Shown: positions 26,914-36,423 of the stretch, in pieces
Numbering within the stretch: the first letter of the stretch is position 1
Layout of the letters: every line of letters starts with the position of its first letter
NCBI RefSeq assembly: GCF_007752345.1
Contig: NZ_CP036299.1
Location: forward strand, 2,877,501 to 2,941,500
From: Planctopirus ephydatiae
GTDB taxonomy: Bacteria; Planctomycetota; Planctomycetia; Planctomycetales; Planctomycetaceae
DNA length: 64,000 nt
Reading direction: 5' to 3'
Program-made: the position numbers and the translations under genes
The notes under the pieces: model-generated
Told to the model about the DNA's origin: nothing
Databases searched by the model: none
What the model saw: only the letters and a program-made list of their open reading frames with translations

Positions 26914-27267
26914 TCATGGGGGGTCATACCCTCCCGGATTCCACGGATGACATCTGGTAATTCGATAAAGTCCTTTGAATGTGCCCCAGATGGGCCCGTA
27001 CTTTTTCACTGCCAGAATGAAATACTGACTGCAGGAGGGATGAAACCGGCAGACGGGGCCCAGGAGCGGGCTGAGGGTCCACTGGTAGACCTTTACAGCC
27101 GCAATCAGAACAAAAGACAGAATCCAGCCCACAGCCGTTAAGAGAAAGACACCGATCCACCAGAACTTCGTGATGATCGAGTTCTGCCCGACAGACTGCT
27201 GATTTGCGAGTTCGAGCGAAGCAACGGATGGAACGTTCCCTTCGTGCATTTCGTTGTCTTCGCTCAT
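26914..27267 (-). CDS. yidD: Membrane protein insertion efficiency factor YidD
   Basis: 117 aa from ATG 27267; AAGGATC precedes it, and the ATG overlaps the rnpA stop (ATGA). The C-terminal half is the invariant YidD core: [40 protein letters not shown] and [13 protein letters not shown]. An N-terminal membrane segment ([20 protein letters not shown]) makes this version longer than the roughly 85-aa E. coli protein. It helps YidC-dependent membrane insertion. Gene order rnpA-yidD is conserved in bacteria; no yidC follows in this window. Confidence 0.94.
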   Translation of the reverse strand: MSEDNEMHEGNVPSVASLELANQQSVGQNSIITKFWWIGVFLLTAVGWILSFVLIAAVKVYQWTLSPLLGPVCRFHPSCSQYFILAVKKYGPIWGTFKGLYRITRCHPWNPGGYDPP

Positions 27268-27752
27268 TCCGAAGATCCTTGGGGCGTCTGGGGTTTTTCT
27301 GACGCACAATCAGTCGCATCCACTCTCGTGACCTCTGGGGCTGAGGCAAGTGCGTTCGACGCCTGTGGGATTCTCCGCTCCAGTTTTCGACTGAGTTTTA
27401 CGAGAGATTGCTTCACCTGATCGAGTGTCAAAGGTGTCGTGGCGATGGGCACCACAATCAGATCCAGCCCTTGAGGACGCTCATGGGATGTCAGCCGGAA
27501 GGCTTCGCGAATCAATCGTTTTTCCCGATTGCGTACCACGGCATTCCCTCGCCGCTTTGAAACGGATAGCCCCAGACGAGTGATCGACAGATCTTTGCCT
27601 TGAGTTTCCTCAGTCCCGTGGCTGGGAACATGGGTTGATCGTTGTCTGGCAAAGACCAGCAACACCCCGTCGGCCACTTTCTGTTTGTGGCGATAGACCA
27701 GCTCGAACTCGGCTGGTCGCCGTAGATGCTGCGCTTTGACAAATCGGTACAT
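27264..27752 (-). CDS. rnpA: Ribonuclease P protein component
   Basis: 162 aa, longer than the usual 110-130 because of a C-terminal tail (residues 130-162) rich in Ala, Ser, Thr and Pro. The RNA-binding signature [20 protein letters not shown] followed by RLIREAFR is intact. The protein binds the RNase P RNA and helps tRNA 5' processing. Start ATG 27752. rpmH, normally just upstream, is absent: the upstream 250 bp contains only the divergent AroDE-like gene's leader. The TGA overlaps the yidD ATG, so the two are translationally coupled. Confidence 0.94.
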   Translation of the reverse strand: MYRFVKAQHLRRPAEFELVYRHKQKVADGVLLVFARQRSTHVPSHGTEETQGKDLSITRLGLSVSKRRGNAVVRNREKRLIREAFRLTSHERPQGLDLIVVPIATTPLTLDQVKQSLVKLSRKLERRIPQASNALASAPEVTRVDATDCASEKPQTPQGSSE

Positions 27753-28002
27753 GAGCTAACCATGATCAGGAAAACTGCATAAAGTCCATCGAGCCGACTC
27801 TACCTGCAGAATGGAATTGGTGTTTCTTCTGACAATCAACCACGCGAGAACTCACAGATTTAAGATCGTGGTCGGCAGGCTCTCGACGTCTCTGGAACTG
27901 TGGAGTATTGTCTTATGCCATCAGTACATCATATCTCATTCTTTGCGCAGGTTCGCTGTCGAGTTCACAATCGATTACGAACCAGGAAAGTCGTGGATTC
28001 AC

Positions 28003-29460
28003 ATGATTTGTATTTCTGTTACTCCGGAATCGCGGCAACTGGCGAAAGTCGACATCCTGAATGCCGCTCGGCAATCTGATCTTGTGGAGTTATGCCTGGA
28101 TCGATTGCTCAAGGAGCCTGATGTCAAAGACCTGATTGAGTCGTCCAAGAAGCCCATTCTGGTCTCGTGTCGCAGTGCAGAAAACGGAGGGAGCTGGAAA
28201 GGAACCGAAGACGAGCGAATTCACCTTTTGCGACAGGCGATTCTGGCTGGCCCGGCTTACGTTGAGTTGGATGAAGAGACAGCGAAAAAGATTCCTCGAT
28301 TTGGCAAAGTCCAGCGAGTCATCAGTTATACCAGCATGAGTCGACCGCTCCACGATCTGGAAGAGGCTTTTGAGAATGCCGGGATCTTGCAGGCGGATGT
28401 TATCAAATTTACCTGGCCTACCGACTTGCTGGAAGCGGCCTGGCCATTGCTCTCGGTTGTCAGTCAGAAACGAGCCATTCCCGTGGTGGGATTAGGGCTG
28501 GGAAAGTCGGGGCTCACCTTCTCATTGTTGGGTCGAAAATACGGCTCACCTTGGATTTATGCCGCTCTCGAAAAGGGGATGGAGGCCTTCGTGGGCCAAC
28601 CTACAGTCAGTGAACTGGATGATGTTTATCGCTGGCGACAGATTGGCCCGAAAACACGATTTATTGCCGTTGTCGGATTCGGACTGGGTGAGACGATGCT
28701 CTGCAAAATTCTCAATGCGGGCTTTGACACCCTCGATTTAAATACCCGCTGCCTTCCCATCGAATTCCGATCCGTCGATTCCATTCCCAAAATGCTCGAC
28801 ATCCTCAAAATCCCCGGTGTCATTGCCACAAACTATGCCAGTCGCCGCGTCTTTCCGATCGCATCAGCACAGGACGAGGTCTCAGCGATTTCCAAAGCGG
28901 GAGATCTGTACATCAAGCGCCCCGACGGATGGGCCAGTCACAACCTCATCTGGAAGACGGCACTCAGGCTGCTGGAAGAAACATTAGGGCGAACCGGGCC
29001 GGAAGATCGACCGCTGGATCGTAGAAATGTCATGGTTGTCGGGAAGGGGGGGCTGGCAGCTTCGCTAGCTGTCGGGATCAAGAAACGTAATGGGCTGGTG
29101 AGCATCTGCTCGGCAGATGATGATGAAGGCCAGCAGATTGCCACGATGGCTGATGCCCGCTTTGTCCCTCTGGGCAAATTGTACGATACGCTGGTCGATG
29201 TCCTCGTCGTGGCGTCAGAGAATCTGGATCATGGTTCACGAAAGACCAGTATCAGTCCCACCATCATTCGTCCCGGGATGACAATTCTCGATTTGAGTAG
29301 CATGCCCGCCGATTCACCTTTGATCGATGAAGCCCGAGTGCGAGGGGCGAAAATCGTCGAGCCTGCCGAAGTCTTTGCTGATTACGCAACAAACCTCTTT
29401 CGTTCCATCACTGGTCAGGAACTTCCCCCCGAAGCTTTCGCTCAAGGATTGGCTGAATAG
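28003..29460 (+). CDS. AroDE-like fused 3-dehydroquinate dehydratase / shikimate dehydrogenase homologue
   Basis: 485 aa from ATG 28003 (MICISVTPES, the expected N-terminus of type I dehydroquinases); an in-frame ATG at 27811 would add an unsupported 64 residues. Residues 1-215 are a type I AroD fold: Schiff-base Lys in ADVIKFTWP (135) and substrate Gln in VGQPTV (199) are kept. The His expected in SYH is Thr110, the Arg after VEL is Cys31, and the Arg of the SR motif is Leu175. Residues 216-485 match AroE in overall layout, with a Rossmann-like VMVVGKGGLAASLAVG, but the N-V-T-x-P-x-K and N-T-D motifs are missing. It may be a pseudoenzyme or have changed function. Divergent from rnpA. Confidence 0.8.
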   Translation: MICISVTPESRQLAKVDILNAARQSDLVELCLDRLLKEPDVKDLIESSKKPILVSCRSAENGGSWKGTEDERIHLLRQAILAGPAYVELDEETAKKIPRFGKVQRVISYTSMSRPLHDLEEAFENAGILQADVIKFTWPTDLLEAAWPLLSVVSQKRAIPVVGLGLGKSGLTFSLLGRKYGSPWIYAALEKGMEAFVGQPTVSELDDVYRWRQIGPKTRFIAVVGFGLGETMLCKILNAGFDTLDLNTRCLPIEFRSVDSIPKMLDILKIPGVIATNYASRRVFPIASAQDEVSAISKAGDLYIKRPDGWASHNLIWKTALRLLEETLGRTGPEDRPLDRRNVMVVGKGGLAASLAVGIKKRNGLVSICSADDDEGQQIATMADARFVPLGKLYDTLVDVLVVASENLDHGSRKTSISPTIIRPGMTILDLSSMPADSPLIDEARVRGAKIVEPAEVFADYATNLFRSITGQELPPEAFAQGLAE

Positions 29461-29488
29461 TTAGGCGACGCCATCACAAAATTAGCGC

Positions 29489-30226
29489 TCAATTCGTAAA
29501 GATCCAGTTTCTGTTGGCAGGATTCTTTTGAATCATTCGCCTCTGACTGGGTTCGACCGAATAGCCAGCTTTCTGGACTCCCGATGGTGCCAGCGTAGCC
29601 GTTGGCCCTAAGGGATCGGAGGGTTGTTCACCCCGAGGCCTCTCGCCAGGCAAAGAGTTCATCGTAGGTGGTGCCGAGTGATCGAGAAGATCCGGATGAG
29701 CCGGGTTTGTGGAGCCTTGCGGAGATGAGCGTTGTGGTCGCGTTTCACTCTCGGGAACTCCCCCCCAACCCGGAGGGGCAGGAAGTTCCTGCGGTGTGCG
29801 TAGTTGCTGTGGAGCAGGCCCCGAAGATCCAGAGGGCATGGGTGGTATGCCTCGATTCTCTGGGATTCCACCTGGCGTAGGAGTAAGCGTTGTCCCGGAG
29901 TTTTGTGGAAACGGTTCTCCCGCTGGCCCGATCAGCATGTTTTCCGGTGGGCAGTTCGCTGTCCCATTCCAGACCTGTGGTAGACGTCCGCCCGGGTTAT
30001 AGGCCCATTGTGTCATGGCCACGCGATTGGGCCTCAAGGGAAGGTGATCCCGCTCCTCACACCAGAAAGATACCTGCCGGTAAGTGTTCCAATCGAAGGA
30101 GACTGAATGGATCGACGTGTTGTGTTTCACCATCTGACAACCTGTCATCGAGATCCCGCAGAAGGCGCAAAGGAGGCCTGTTTGCAGGATTTTTCGAAGA
30201 ACAGAATTGTCATTGCTATCTGACAC
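29489..30226 (-). CDS. Proline-rich lipoprotein of unknown function
   Basis: 245 aa from GTG 30226 (no suitable ATG downstream before the lipobox). A lipoprotein signal LLCAFCGISMTGC gives Cys30 as the likely lipidated residue. The mature protein starts with a short ordered part (SFDWNTYRQVSFWCEERDHL), then a long disordered part full of Pro, Gly, Ser and Gln (TPTPGGIPENRGIPPMPSGS). It is probably membrane-anchored outside the cytoplasm. No domain recognised. It converges with the AroDE-like gene, 28 bp between stops. Confidence 0.7.
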   Translation of the reverse strand: MSDSNDNSVLRKILQTGLLCAFCGISMTGCQMVKHNTSIHSVSFDWNTYRQVSFWCEERDHLPLRPNRVAMTQWAYNPGGRLPQVWNGTANCPPENMLIGPAGEPFPQNSGTTLTPTPGGIPENRGIPPMPSGSSGPAPQQLRTPQELPAPPGWGGVPESETRPQRSSPQGSTNPAHPDLLDHSAPPTMNSLPGERPRGEQPSDPLGPTATLAPSGVQKAGYSVEPSQRRMIQKNPANRNWIFTN

Positions 30227-30724
30227 GTAAGGTCGTTCCCACTCAAAAAGCCCTCAAATCAATCACCGTCTTCCAGTTTTCTGTCGGAACATGAAAGACA
30301 GTTTCTTCCCTAGAATTCGATTGATCATAAGAATCGCTAGAATCGGAATTGTTGAACTCATTCAAAACTTCGGGGCGTTATGGTCCAATCGTTGAGGTGG
30401 TTGGGGACAAGCTGGAAGAAAATCGACCAGGGTGTGTGTCAGGCTGACATCTCACAGATAACCAGCGCCATCACAATGAGTTTCATCAGAGAGTGCTGCA
30501 GCTTAAGACCTGACATTTCTTGAATATTTCTCGTTTTGTAACACCTTTTTATGTATGTGGTTACGTAATTGTTTTCCAGCTTTGGCCAGGGCAGGACATT
30601 TTGTGGCACCGTTTTCTCTGAGTATGTACGAAGTGGCGGGCTTTGCCGGCCTGTGGGCCGTTAAAGTTTGTCTTCAATGAATCGTCTGGCCAGTCAGGTC
30701 TTGCAGCGTCTTCAGGAGGGAATG
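30227..30724. other. 498-bp divergent intergenic region
   Basis: Between the lipoprotein gene and the large Pro/Arg/Asn-rich protein. No gene or structured RNA recognised. An AT-rich stretch (30530-30570, with GTAAC and GTTAC near each other) is the most promoter-like part. Both promoters are presumably here. Confidence 0.45.
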
Positions 30725-33685
30725 ATGTTCAACAAGAAGTTTCCATGGGGTTTGATCTCCTGGGCTGCCATCAGCTGTGCTGCCGGTGAATTCACGATGG
30801 GCCAGGTGGCCATGGCTGATAAGCCTGAAAAAGGCGAGGTGCGAAAAAGTGAGCCTAAATCAGGGGGACCAGCGGGCAGGCAGGATCGCACACCCGCTCC
30901 GAAGTCAAAGGTCGAAGCCCCATCGGCACGAAGTCCACAGCCGGCGCCGCGCAGTCAACCTGCTCCTCGAATCGAGCGACGAACTGAAGCCCCAAAACAA
31001 GCACCACCTGCTCCCCCAGCACCGGCACAGAAGCATCCTGCTGCTGCTCAGGCAACACCCCGAGCAGAATCCAGACCTCCGGCACGCATTGCCAATCCCC
31101 TGCAGAATGGCCCCTCGGCAGCACCAGGTGGTAATCGCGAAACTAATCGCGGCAATCCAGGTGCTGATCGTCCCCGAAGCAGCGAACGTCCTAGAATCGA
31201 TTCGCCTGTGAATCGTGCTCCACAAATCGCTCCCACACTTCCTGGTGCCGGCACAACTGCTCCAGTCCCGACTCCGCGAAATGAACGAGGGGCCAATCTT
31301 CCTGATCGCGGAGTTCGAGGAACAGTCCCGCCGTCGAACCCTCAACCGCCGACTGCAACTCAGATACCCAGGCAAACGACTCCACAAATTCCCCCTCGCA
31401 TTGCCAATCCTCTCGGTGGTAATCCTGCCGGAATAGAAGGTGGAGGCGATCGTCGTGTTCGCGAGCGTGCGCAGAATCCCGATACAAACAGTCAACCTGG
31501 CACACAAGGCGCAGGTCGCAACACTCCGGGCAACCGCCTCCCCAACGGCGACGGGCCTCGCAATAACCGCCCTGAGATTGCTCCCGAACGTAACACAAAT
31601 CCTCCCAATCAGGTCACACCAAACCCGGCTACACCGAATCCTGTAACACCCAATCTGGGTAGTGGCCGAGGCTCGCGCGCTGGCAACCTCCCTGCCAATG
31701 GGGGAAACAATCAGCCTTTATCACCTGTTCGACCACAACCTGGGCTGGATCGCAGGCCCAATGCACCGAAGACGTCTGATGCTCCTGGTAGTGCCGAAAC
31801 GCCCAAAATCCCCGGGAATGTCGATAAACCTGAAGCTGGTAATCCGCCGGGCCGGGGACTTCAACCCATGCCAGGCCGCGAAGATCGACCGGAGCGGCTC
31901 GCTGGAAAAGAGAATGGCCCCGATCGAAAAGCTGATATCGAGAACCGGGATCGTACTCGTGGAGAACGGCCTGAGGGGGCACTTCCCGGGCTGCCGATTC
32001 CCGGTGGAACTTCTCCCGGCCGCGAAAATAATCCAGATCGTCCCGGAATCATGGATCGAAATGAACCCCGGCAAGACCGGGAGAATGGCAACGACGAACG
32101 AGGAGGTCGCCAGCCTGGCCTGAAAGTGAATCCGGACCGTGACCGGACTCCTAACGACGAGGGGCGTAACAATCGAGAAAATCGACCTGTGTTCGGTGTC
32201 ACACCAGTCAAACCAGTAAAGGCACGCACCCAAGACATCGAGCGGCAGTTGCAGGATCTCAATCGAAATGTGCAGCGACTCGCTTCTGATCAGAGGGAAG
32301 TTTCCCGTGCTATTGATCGAGGGAACGTCATCCCTGTGCGAATTGGCGCTGATGGTCGGCTCGGGCGTGACAATAACAATTGGGATTTGAGCCGTATTCA
32401 AAGCCGCGAACAGCTTCGAGAATTGAACAATTCACGCGATCTCGCCCGCTTCTTTGGTCGGAACGATGATCGTGAATTGCAAACACTCAGGATTGACCGG
32501 GTCAGTGGTCGATTCCAGGATCGCCTTGTGGATAACCGCTGGGACAATTCATTTCGCAATTACAGCTTCTACAACCGCTTTAACGTCGGCCGACAATTTG
32601 AACTGTATCGCCGTGGAGATGTCGCGAGACAACTCCAGTTCAGCAATCTTCTGGTGGAACGGGGTGGTTGGAGAAATCGTTACTATGGCCCCATCGCACC
32701 TGCCTATTCGCGTGTGAGTTTCAGTGGTTGGTATGCCGGGCCAAGGTATTACCCGCGATACACCTGGTTTCCCTTCTGGAGTCCGTGGGTTCGCTGGTCG
32801 TGGTGGAATACCGTCCCTGTGGTTTACGACCCCAGGCCGGTGTATGTCAGGCCGATCTACTGTGAACCAGCACCTGTCTGGACCACGGTCTGGCAGTACC
32901 CCCAATATCAAACGCTACCTATGGTCGCATCAGGGACCTGGTTGGACGTAGAACCTGTTACAGTTGTCGATAACAGTGTGGATATCCAACTGTTGGCTGT
33001 CCGATTCGTGGATTCTGGTCATACAGAACAGCAGTTGGGGCCCAGGTATCGTGTCTGGCTGCGGAACAATGCCACCTCCTCGATCTCGCAACCCTTCCAT
33101 GTGGTGCTGATGGCAGCGAATGATCTCTCTCCGAACGCCGCATTACCGCAGTCTGGTGTGACGATCGGCACGATGGAAGCTGGTCAGATCACCTCCGTCG
33201 ATATCCGTCTGCCGATTGAGGCCAATCAGTTGTTTGTGAATGCCGAAGGACGCAAGGAACCTTTCCAGAAACTGCATCTGATTGCAGACACAGAACGCGT
33301 GCTTAATGACAGTAATCTGGAGAACAATGTGGCGGTGGTGGACCGTGGAGAGATTCTTTCGGTTGATCCGGCAGCATTCTCACTCGATACCACAGCGACC
33401 AGCCCGGGAACCATGGTTTCGCTGGCAGGTGAAGGATTAGGCCCAGAACCCGGACGAGTTGTGATCACGATCAATAATCAGGAGATCGATCCCGAAATCT
33501 ACGGCTGGTACGATCTTGGGGTTCAATTCAAGATCCCCGAGAACATCCCAGTCAACGGCGTCATCGATGCCCAAGTGCTCGTTATCCGTGGTGATGGTGC
33601 TGTCACGAACCCGCTCGATCTGCAGATTGTGCCCGCACAGAACCTGGGGCCAGCTATTGGCTGGAATGAACAGGCGGGAATTTAA
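30725..33685 (+). CDS. Large secreted low-complexity protein with C-terminal IPT/TIG-like domain
   Basis: 986 aa from ATG 30725, 5 bp after AGGAGG (30714-30719); a second ATG at 30722 is adjacent. Signal peptide FPWGLISWAAISCAAG. Residues of about 40-480 are dominated by Pro, Arg, Asn, Gly and Gln, with short repeats such as TPNPATPNPVTPN, and should be disordered. A charged helical part (IERQLQDLNRNVQRLASDQR), a Tyr/Trp/Arg-rich part (WYAGPRYYPRYTWFPFW), and a beta-rich end with SVDPAAFSLDTTATSPGTMV and VSLAGEGLGPEPGRVVITI (IPT/TIG-like) follow. A cell-surface or matrix role is inference. Followed by a hairpin. Confidence 0.85.
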   Translation: MFNKKFPWGLISWAAISCAAGEFTMGQVAMADKPEKGEVRKSEPKSGGPAGRQDRTPAPKSKVEAPSARSPQPAPRSQPAPRIERRTEAPKQAPPAPPAPAQKHPAAAQATPRAESRPPARIANPLQNGPSAAPGGNRETNRGNPGADRPRSSERPRIDSPVNRAPQIAPTLPGAGTTAPVPTPRNERGANLPDRGVRGTVPPSNPQPPTATQIPRQTTPQIPPRIANPLGGNPAGIEGGGDRRVRERAQNPDTNSQPGTQGAGRNTPGNRLPNGDGPRNNRPEIAPERNTNPPNQVTPNPATPNPVTPNLGSGRGSRAGNLPANGGNNQPLSPVRPQPGLDRRPNAPKTSDAPGSAETPKIPGNVDKPEAGNPPGRGLQPMPGREDRPERLAGKENGPDRKADIENRDRTRGERPEGALPGLPIPGGTSPGRENNPDRPGIMDRNEPRQDRENGNDERGGRQPGLKVNPDRDRTPNDEGRNNRENRPVFGVTPVKPVKARTQDIERQLQDLNRNVQRLASDQREVSRAIDRGNVIPVRIGADGRLGRDNNNWDLSRIQSREQLRELNNSRDLARFFGRNDDRELQTLRIDRVSGRFQDRLVDNRWDNSFRNYSFYNRFNVGRQFELYRRGDVARQLQFSNLLVERGGWRNRYYGPIAPAYSRVSFSGWYAGPRYYPRYTWFPFWSPWVRWSWWNTVPVVYDPRPVYVRPIYCEPAPVWTTVWQYPQYQTLPMVASGTWLDVEPVTVVDNSVDIQLLAVRFVDSGHTEQQLGPRYRVWLRNNATSSISQPFHVVLMAANDLSPNAALPQSGVTIGTMEAGQITSVDIRLPIEANQLFVNAEGRKEPFQKLHLIADTERVLNDSNLENNVAVVDRGEILSVDPAAFSLDTTATSPGTMVSLAGEGLGPEPGRVVITINNQEIDPEIYGWYDLGVQFKIPENIPVNGVIDAQVLVIRGDGAVTNPLDLQIVPAQNLGPAIGWNEQAGI

Positions 33686-33722
33686 CCCTGTTTCAGAATT
33701 GAGCTCACGTTTTTCATGCCAT

Positions 33723-33753
33723 CCTCCCGAGAGACAGCTCGCCTCACGGGAGG
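33723..33753 (+). terminator. Putative terminator hairpin
   Basis: Inverted repeat CCTCCCG / CGGGAGG with a 17-nt loop, 38 bp past the stop at 33685. Only a short T-rich stretch follows, so rho-independent termination is uncertain. Confidence 0.4.
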
Positions 33754-33851
33754 TTCAGGCTTTATGTGTTGTTCAATCAGTCGTTTATTGGGTCTCGATC
33801 GCAGTTTGCCGAGAGATAAACTTCGGATGTGATAACAGCTAATGCTTAAAA

Positions 33852-34322
33852 TCAGGGAAGGGGAATGTCCTTAAACTCAAAATCGATGGTTTTGGGATCA
33901 ATCATTCTTCTTAGAATGATGCCCAAAAAAGTGCCTTTGGTTTGATCACCGGTATAAGTGACGATGGAGCTTACCATTCCATCTTCACCACCTTCCTCTT
34001 CACTGAACGGGCGGATTGCCCGATCATTGCGGAAGAGGCCAAAAAACTCCAATTGATCGTGCTTTTCAGGGAGGAGGAGTTTTACAACCGTCTGTTTGTT
34101 TTCAACCGTAATACTGGCACGAATTGGGAAGTCTTTCAGACGTTCATCCTCAATCAAGCCACCCTTCAGTTTGCTCAAATCTGTCAGTTCAATGTTCTGC
34201 ACTCCAATCCGAGAGATAGTGACCTTTCCTTTGAGAGAGCGAATGACGGCTGCATTCCGATCTGGGGCAGACAGTTGTAATGAAATGACCGGGCCAGACT
34301 TCCCGCGAGCCGTTTTGATCAT
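33852..34322 (-). CDS. C-terminal part of the interrupted secreted protein
   Basis: 156 aa from ATG 34322 to the stop at 33852. No signal peptide of its own. The body alternates charged and hydrophobic stretches (VIRSLKGKVTISRIGVQ, FPIRASITVENKQTVVKLLL). It is in the same frame as the upstream part, 33 bp after its stop, and without a clear ribosome-binding site, which favours a broken single gene. Confidence 0.5.
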   Translation of the reverse strand: MIKTARGKSGPVISLQLSAPDRNAAVIRSLKGKVTISRIGVQNIELTDLSKLKGGLIEDERLKDFPIRASITVENKQTVVKLLLPEKHDQLEFFGLFRNDRAIRPFSEEEGGEDGMVSSIVTYTGDQTKGTFLGIILRRMIDPKTIDFEFKDIPLP

Positions 34323-34355
34323 TCCCGTTGGCCTTAGTTCCTTGATGTAGTGGGC

Positions 34356-34718
34356 CTATTTGAGCTGCTCATCGGAAAGCAATCGCTTTCCCCGATCATC
34401 TTCAATAACGGCCAGGTCATGGAGATGAACCAGAACATGCTCTGGTAATTCAACATCCCTTTGGGCAAACCAAATCGACAACGTCAGTGAATTCAAATCA
34501 ACAGTCTTGAGAGCATCAGTCGCTAATCTTCTATGAAGTTCAACTTTGTCAACCTCAAACGTCCCACTTGTCGCAATGGGCGGAGTCATTTTCTCGGCGT
34601 TGTCACCAGTCGGATCCTGGATCACAACATTTCCACGAATACCTTCGGAAGGGGGCTGTGCAATCGCTGGCGACGCCAGGCTTAAGAGCATCCCTAACGA
34701 AGCAACGAGAATTCTCAT
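34356..34718 (-). CDS. N-terminal part of the interrupted secreted protein
   Basis: 120 aa from ATG 34718 to the TAG at 34356-34358. Signal peptide, then a short beta-rich body (GNVVIQDPTGDNAEK, TFEVDKVELHRRLATDALK, LPEHVLVHLHDLAVIEDDRG). Could be made as a truncated exported protein. An upstream start at 34934 would overlap hemB and is rejected. Confidence 0.6.
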   Translation of the reverse strand: MRILVASLGMLLSLASPAIAQPPSEGIRGNVVIQDPTGDNAEKMTPPIATSGTFEVDKVELHRRLATDALKTVDLNSLTLSIWFAQRDVELPEHVLVHLHDLAVIEDDRGKRLLSDEQLK

Positions 34719-34813
34719 GGCGATCACCCCATTAAACTGAAAGAGCCTGACAACCAGAACCGGAGGTATGAAAGCATTTGCTCCACGACTCGCCAATAAA
34801 AACTTAGAGGCGT

Positions 34814-35872
<1,059 letters not shown>

Positions 35873-36048
35873 TCACTTTGCCTGGGGTTGGTTCGACGGA
35901 AGAGCCGTGCCGGTGAGCTCGAAATGCAAGGGTTGCCCGCTGTACTCATCCGGCGGTATTCTGACATAGAGAGTTGTTTGTGCGTTCTCTTGAGAAACGA
36001 TTGTGACGCACTCAACCGATGATTTCATGTGAGAAAGAGTGCCCCGAC

Positions 36049-36312
36049 ATGATCAATTACGATTATTTCTGTCCTGCAAACAACGAAACTGTCAGCGTTG
36101 CCCATGGGATCCGTGAGCAGATTCTCACTTGGGGCGAACTCTGTGAGAAGGCAGGGCATCTGCCTGGAACCACACCGGCAGAGGCACCGGTCGAAAGATT
36201 GATCTCGGGCGGTATGCTCGCCATGGTGGCTGGTGGCCGCAGTTCAGCATCTCCTTTACCTGTGATGAACAGTTGCTGTGGTCATCCTTCGGGCTGCAGC
36301 CGTCATGGCTAA
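36049..36312 (+). CDS. FmdB-like zinc-ribbon small protein
   Basis: 87 aa from ATG 36049; an ATG at 36019 is a possible alternative. Starts MINYDYFCPANNETVSVAHG, similar to small planctomycete zinc-ribbon proteins that begin with YDY(F/V)C, and ends with a Cys-rich tail (SCCGHPSGCSRHG, three Cys). A central STWGELC-type segment (here TWGELCEKAGHLPGTT) is shared by that group. Likely binds metal; the role is unknown. It is divergent from hemB, with about 190 bp between starts, and precedes eboA. Confidence 0.6.
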   Translation: MINYDYFCPANNETVSVAHGIREQILTWGELCEKAGHLPGTTPAEAPVERLISGGMLAMVAGGRSSASPLPVMNSCCGHPSGCSRHG

Positions 36313-36423
36313 TGGTTATTGATCAACCATGGTTGCTGATCTCAATTTGTTATATGACCGCGTAAGAATTTACTCAGATGTTCACCCGCCGCTTGCCATG
36401 ATGCCTCCTCCGAGATTCCTTCC

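Larger units (their letters stand above)
33852..34718 (-). pseudogene. Secreted protein gene interrupted by one in-frame TAG
   Basis: Reading from ATG 34718, the frame is open except for a TAG at 34356-34358. It then continues in the same frame with no other stop through 12 codons (AHYIKELRPTG...) into ATG 34322 and on to the stop at 33852. The whole would be a 288-residue protein with a signal peptide (MRILVASLGMLLSLASPAIA). The first part ends LLSDEQLK and the second part resumes with acidic and basic residues of similar composition, so a single ancestral gene is the simplest reading. Alternatives are amber suppression, readthrough or a sequencing error. Function unknown. Confidence 0.7.

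Noticed and set aside
27811-28002. 64-residue N-terminal extension of the AroDE-like protein
   Set aside because: Type I dehydroquinases begin with the strand found at MICISVTP; the extension has no similarity to the family and no ribosome-binding site.
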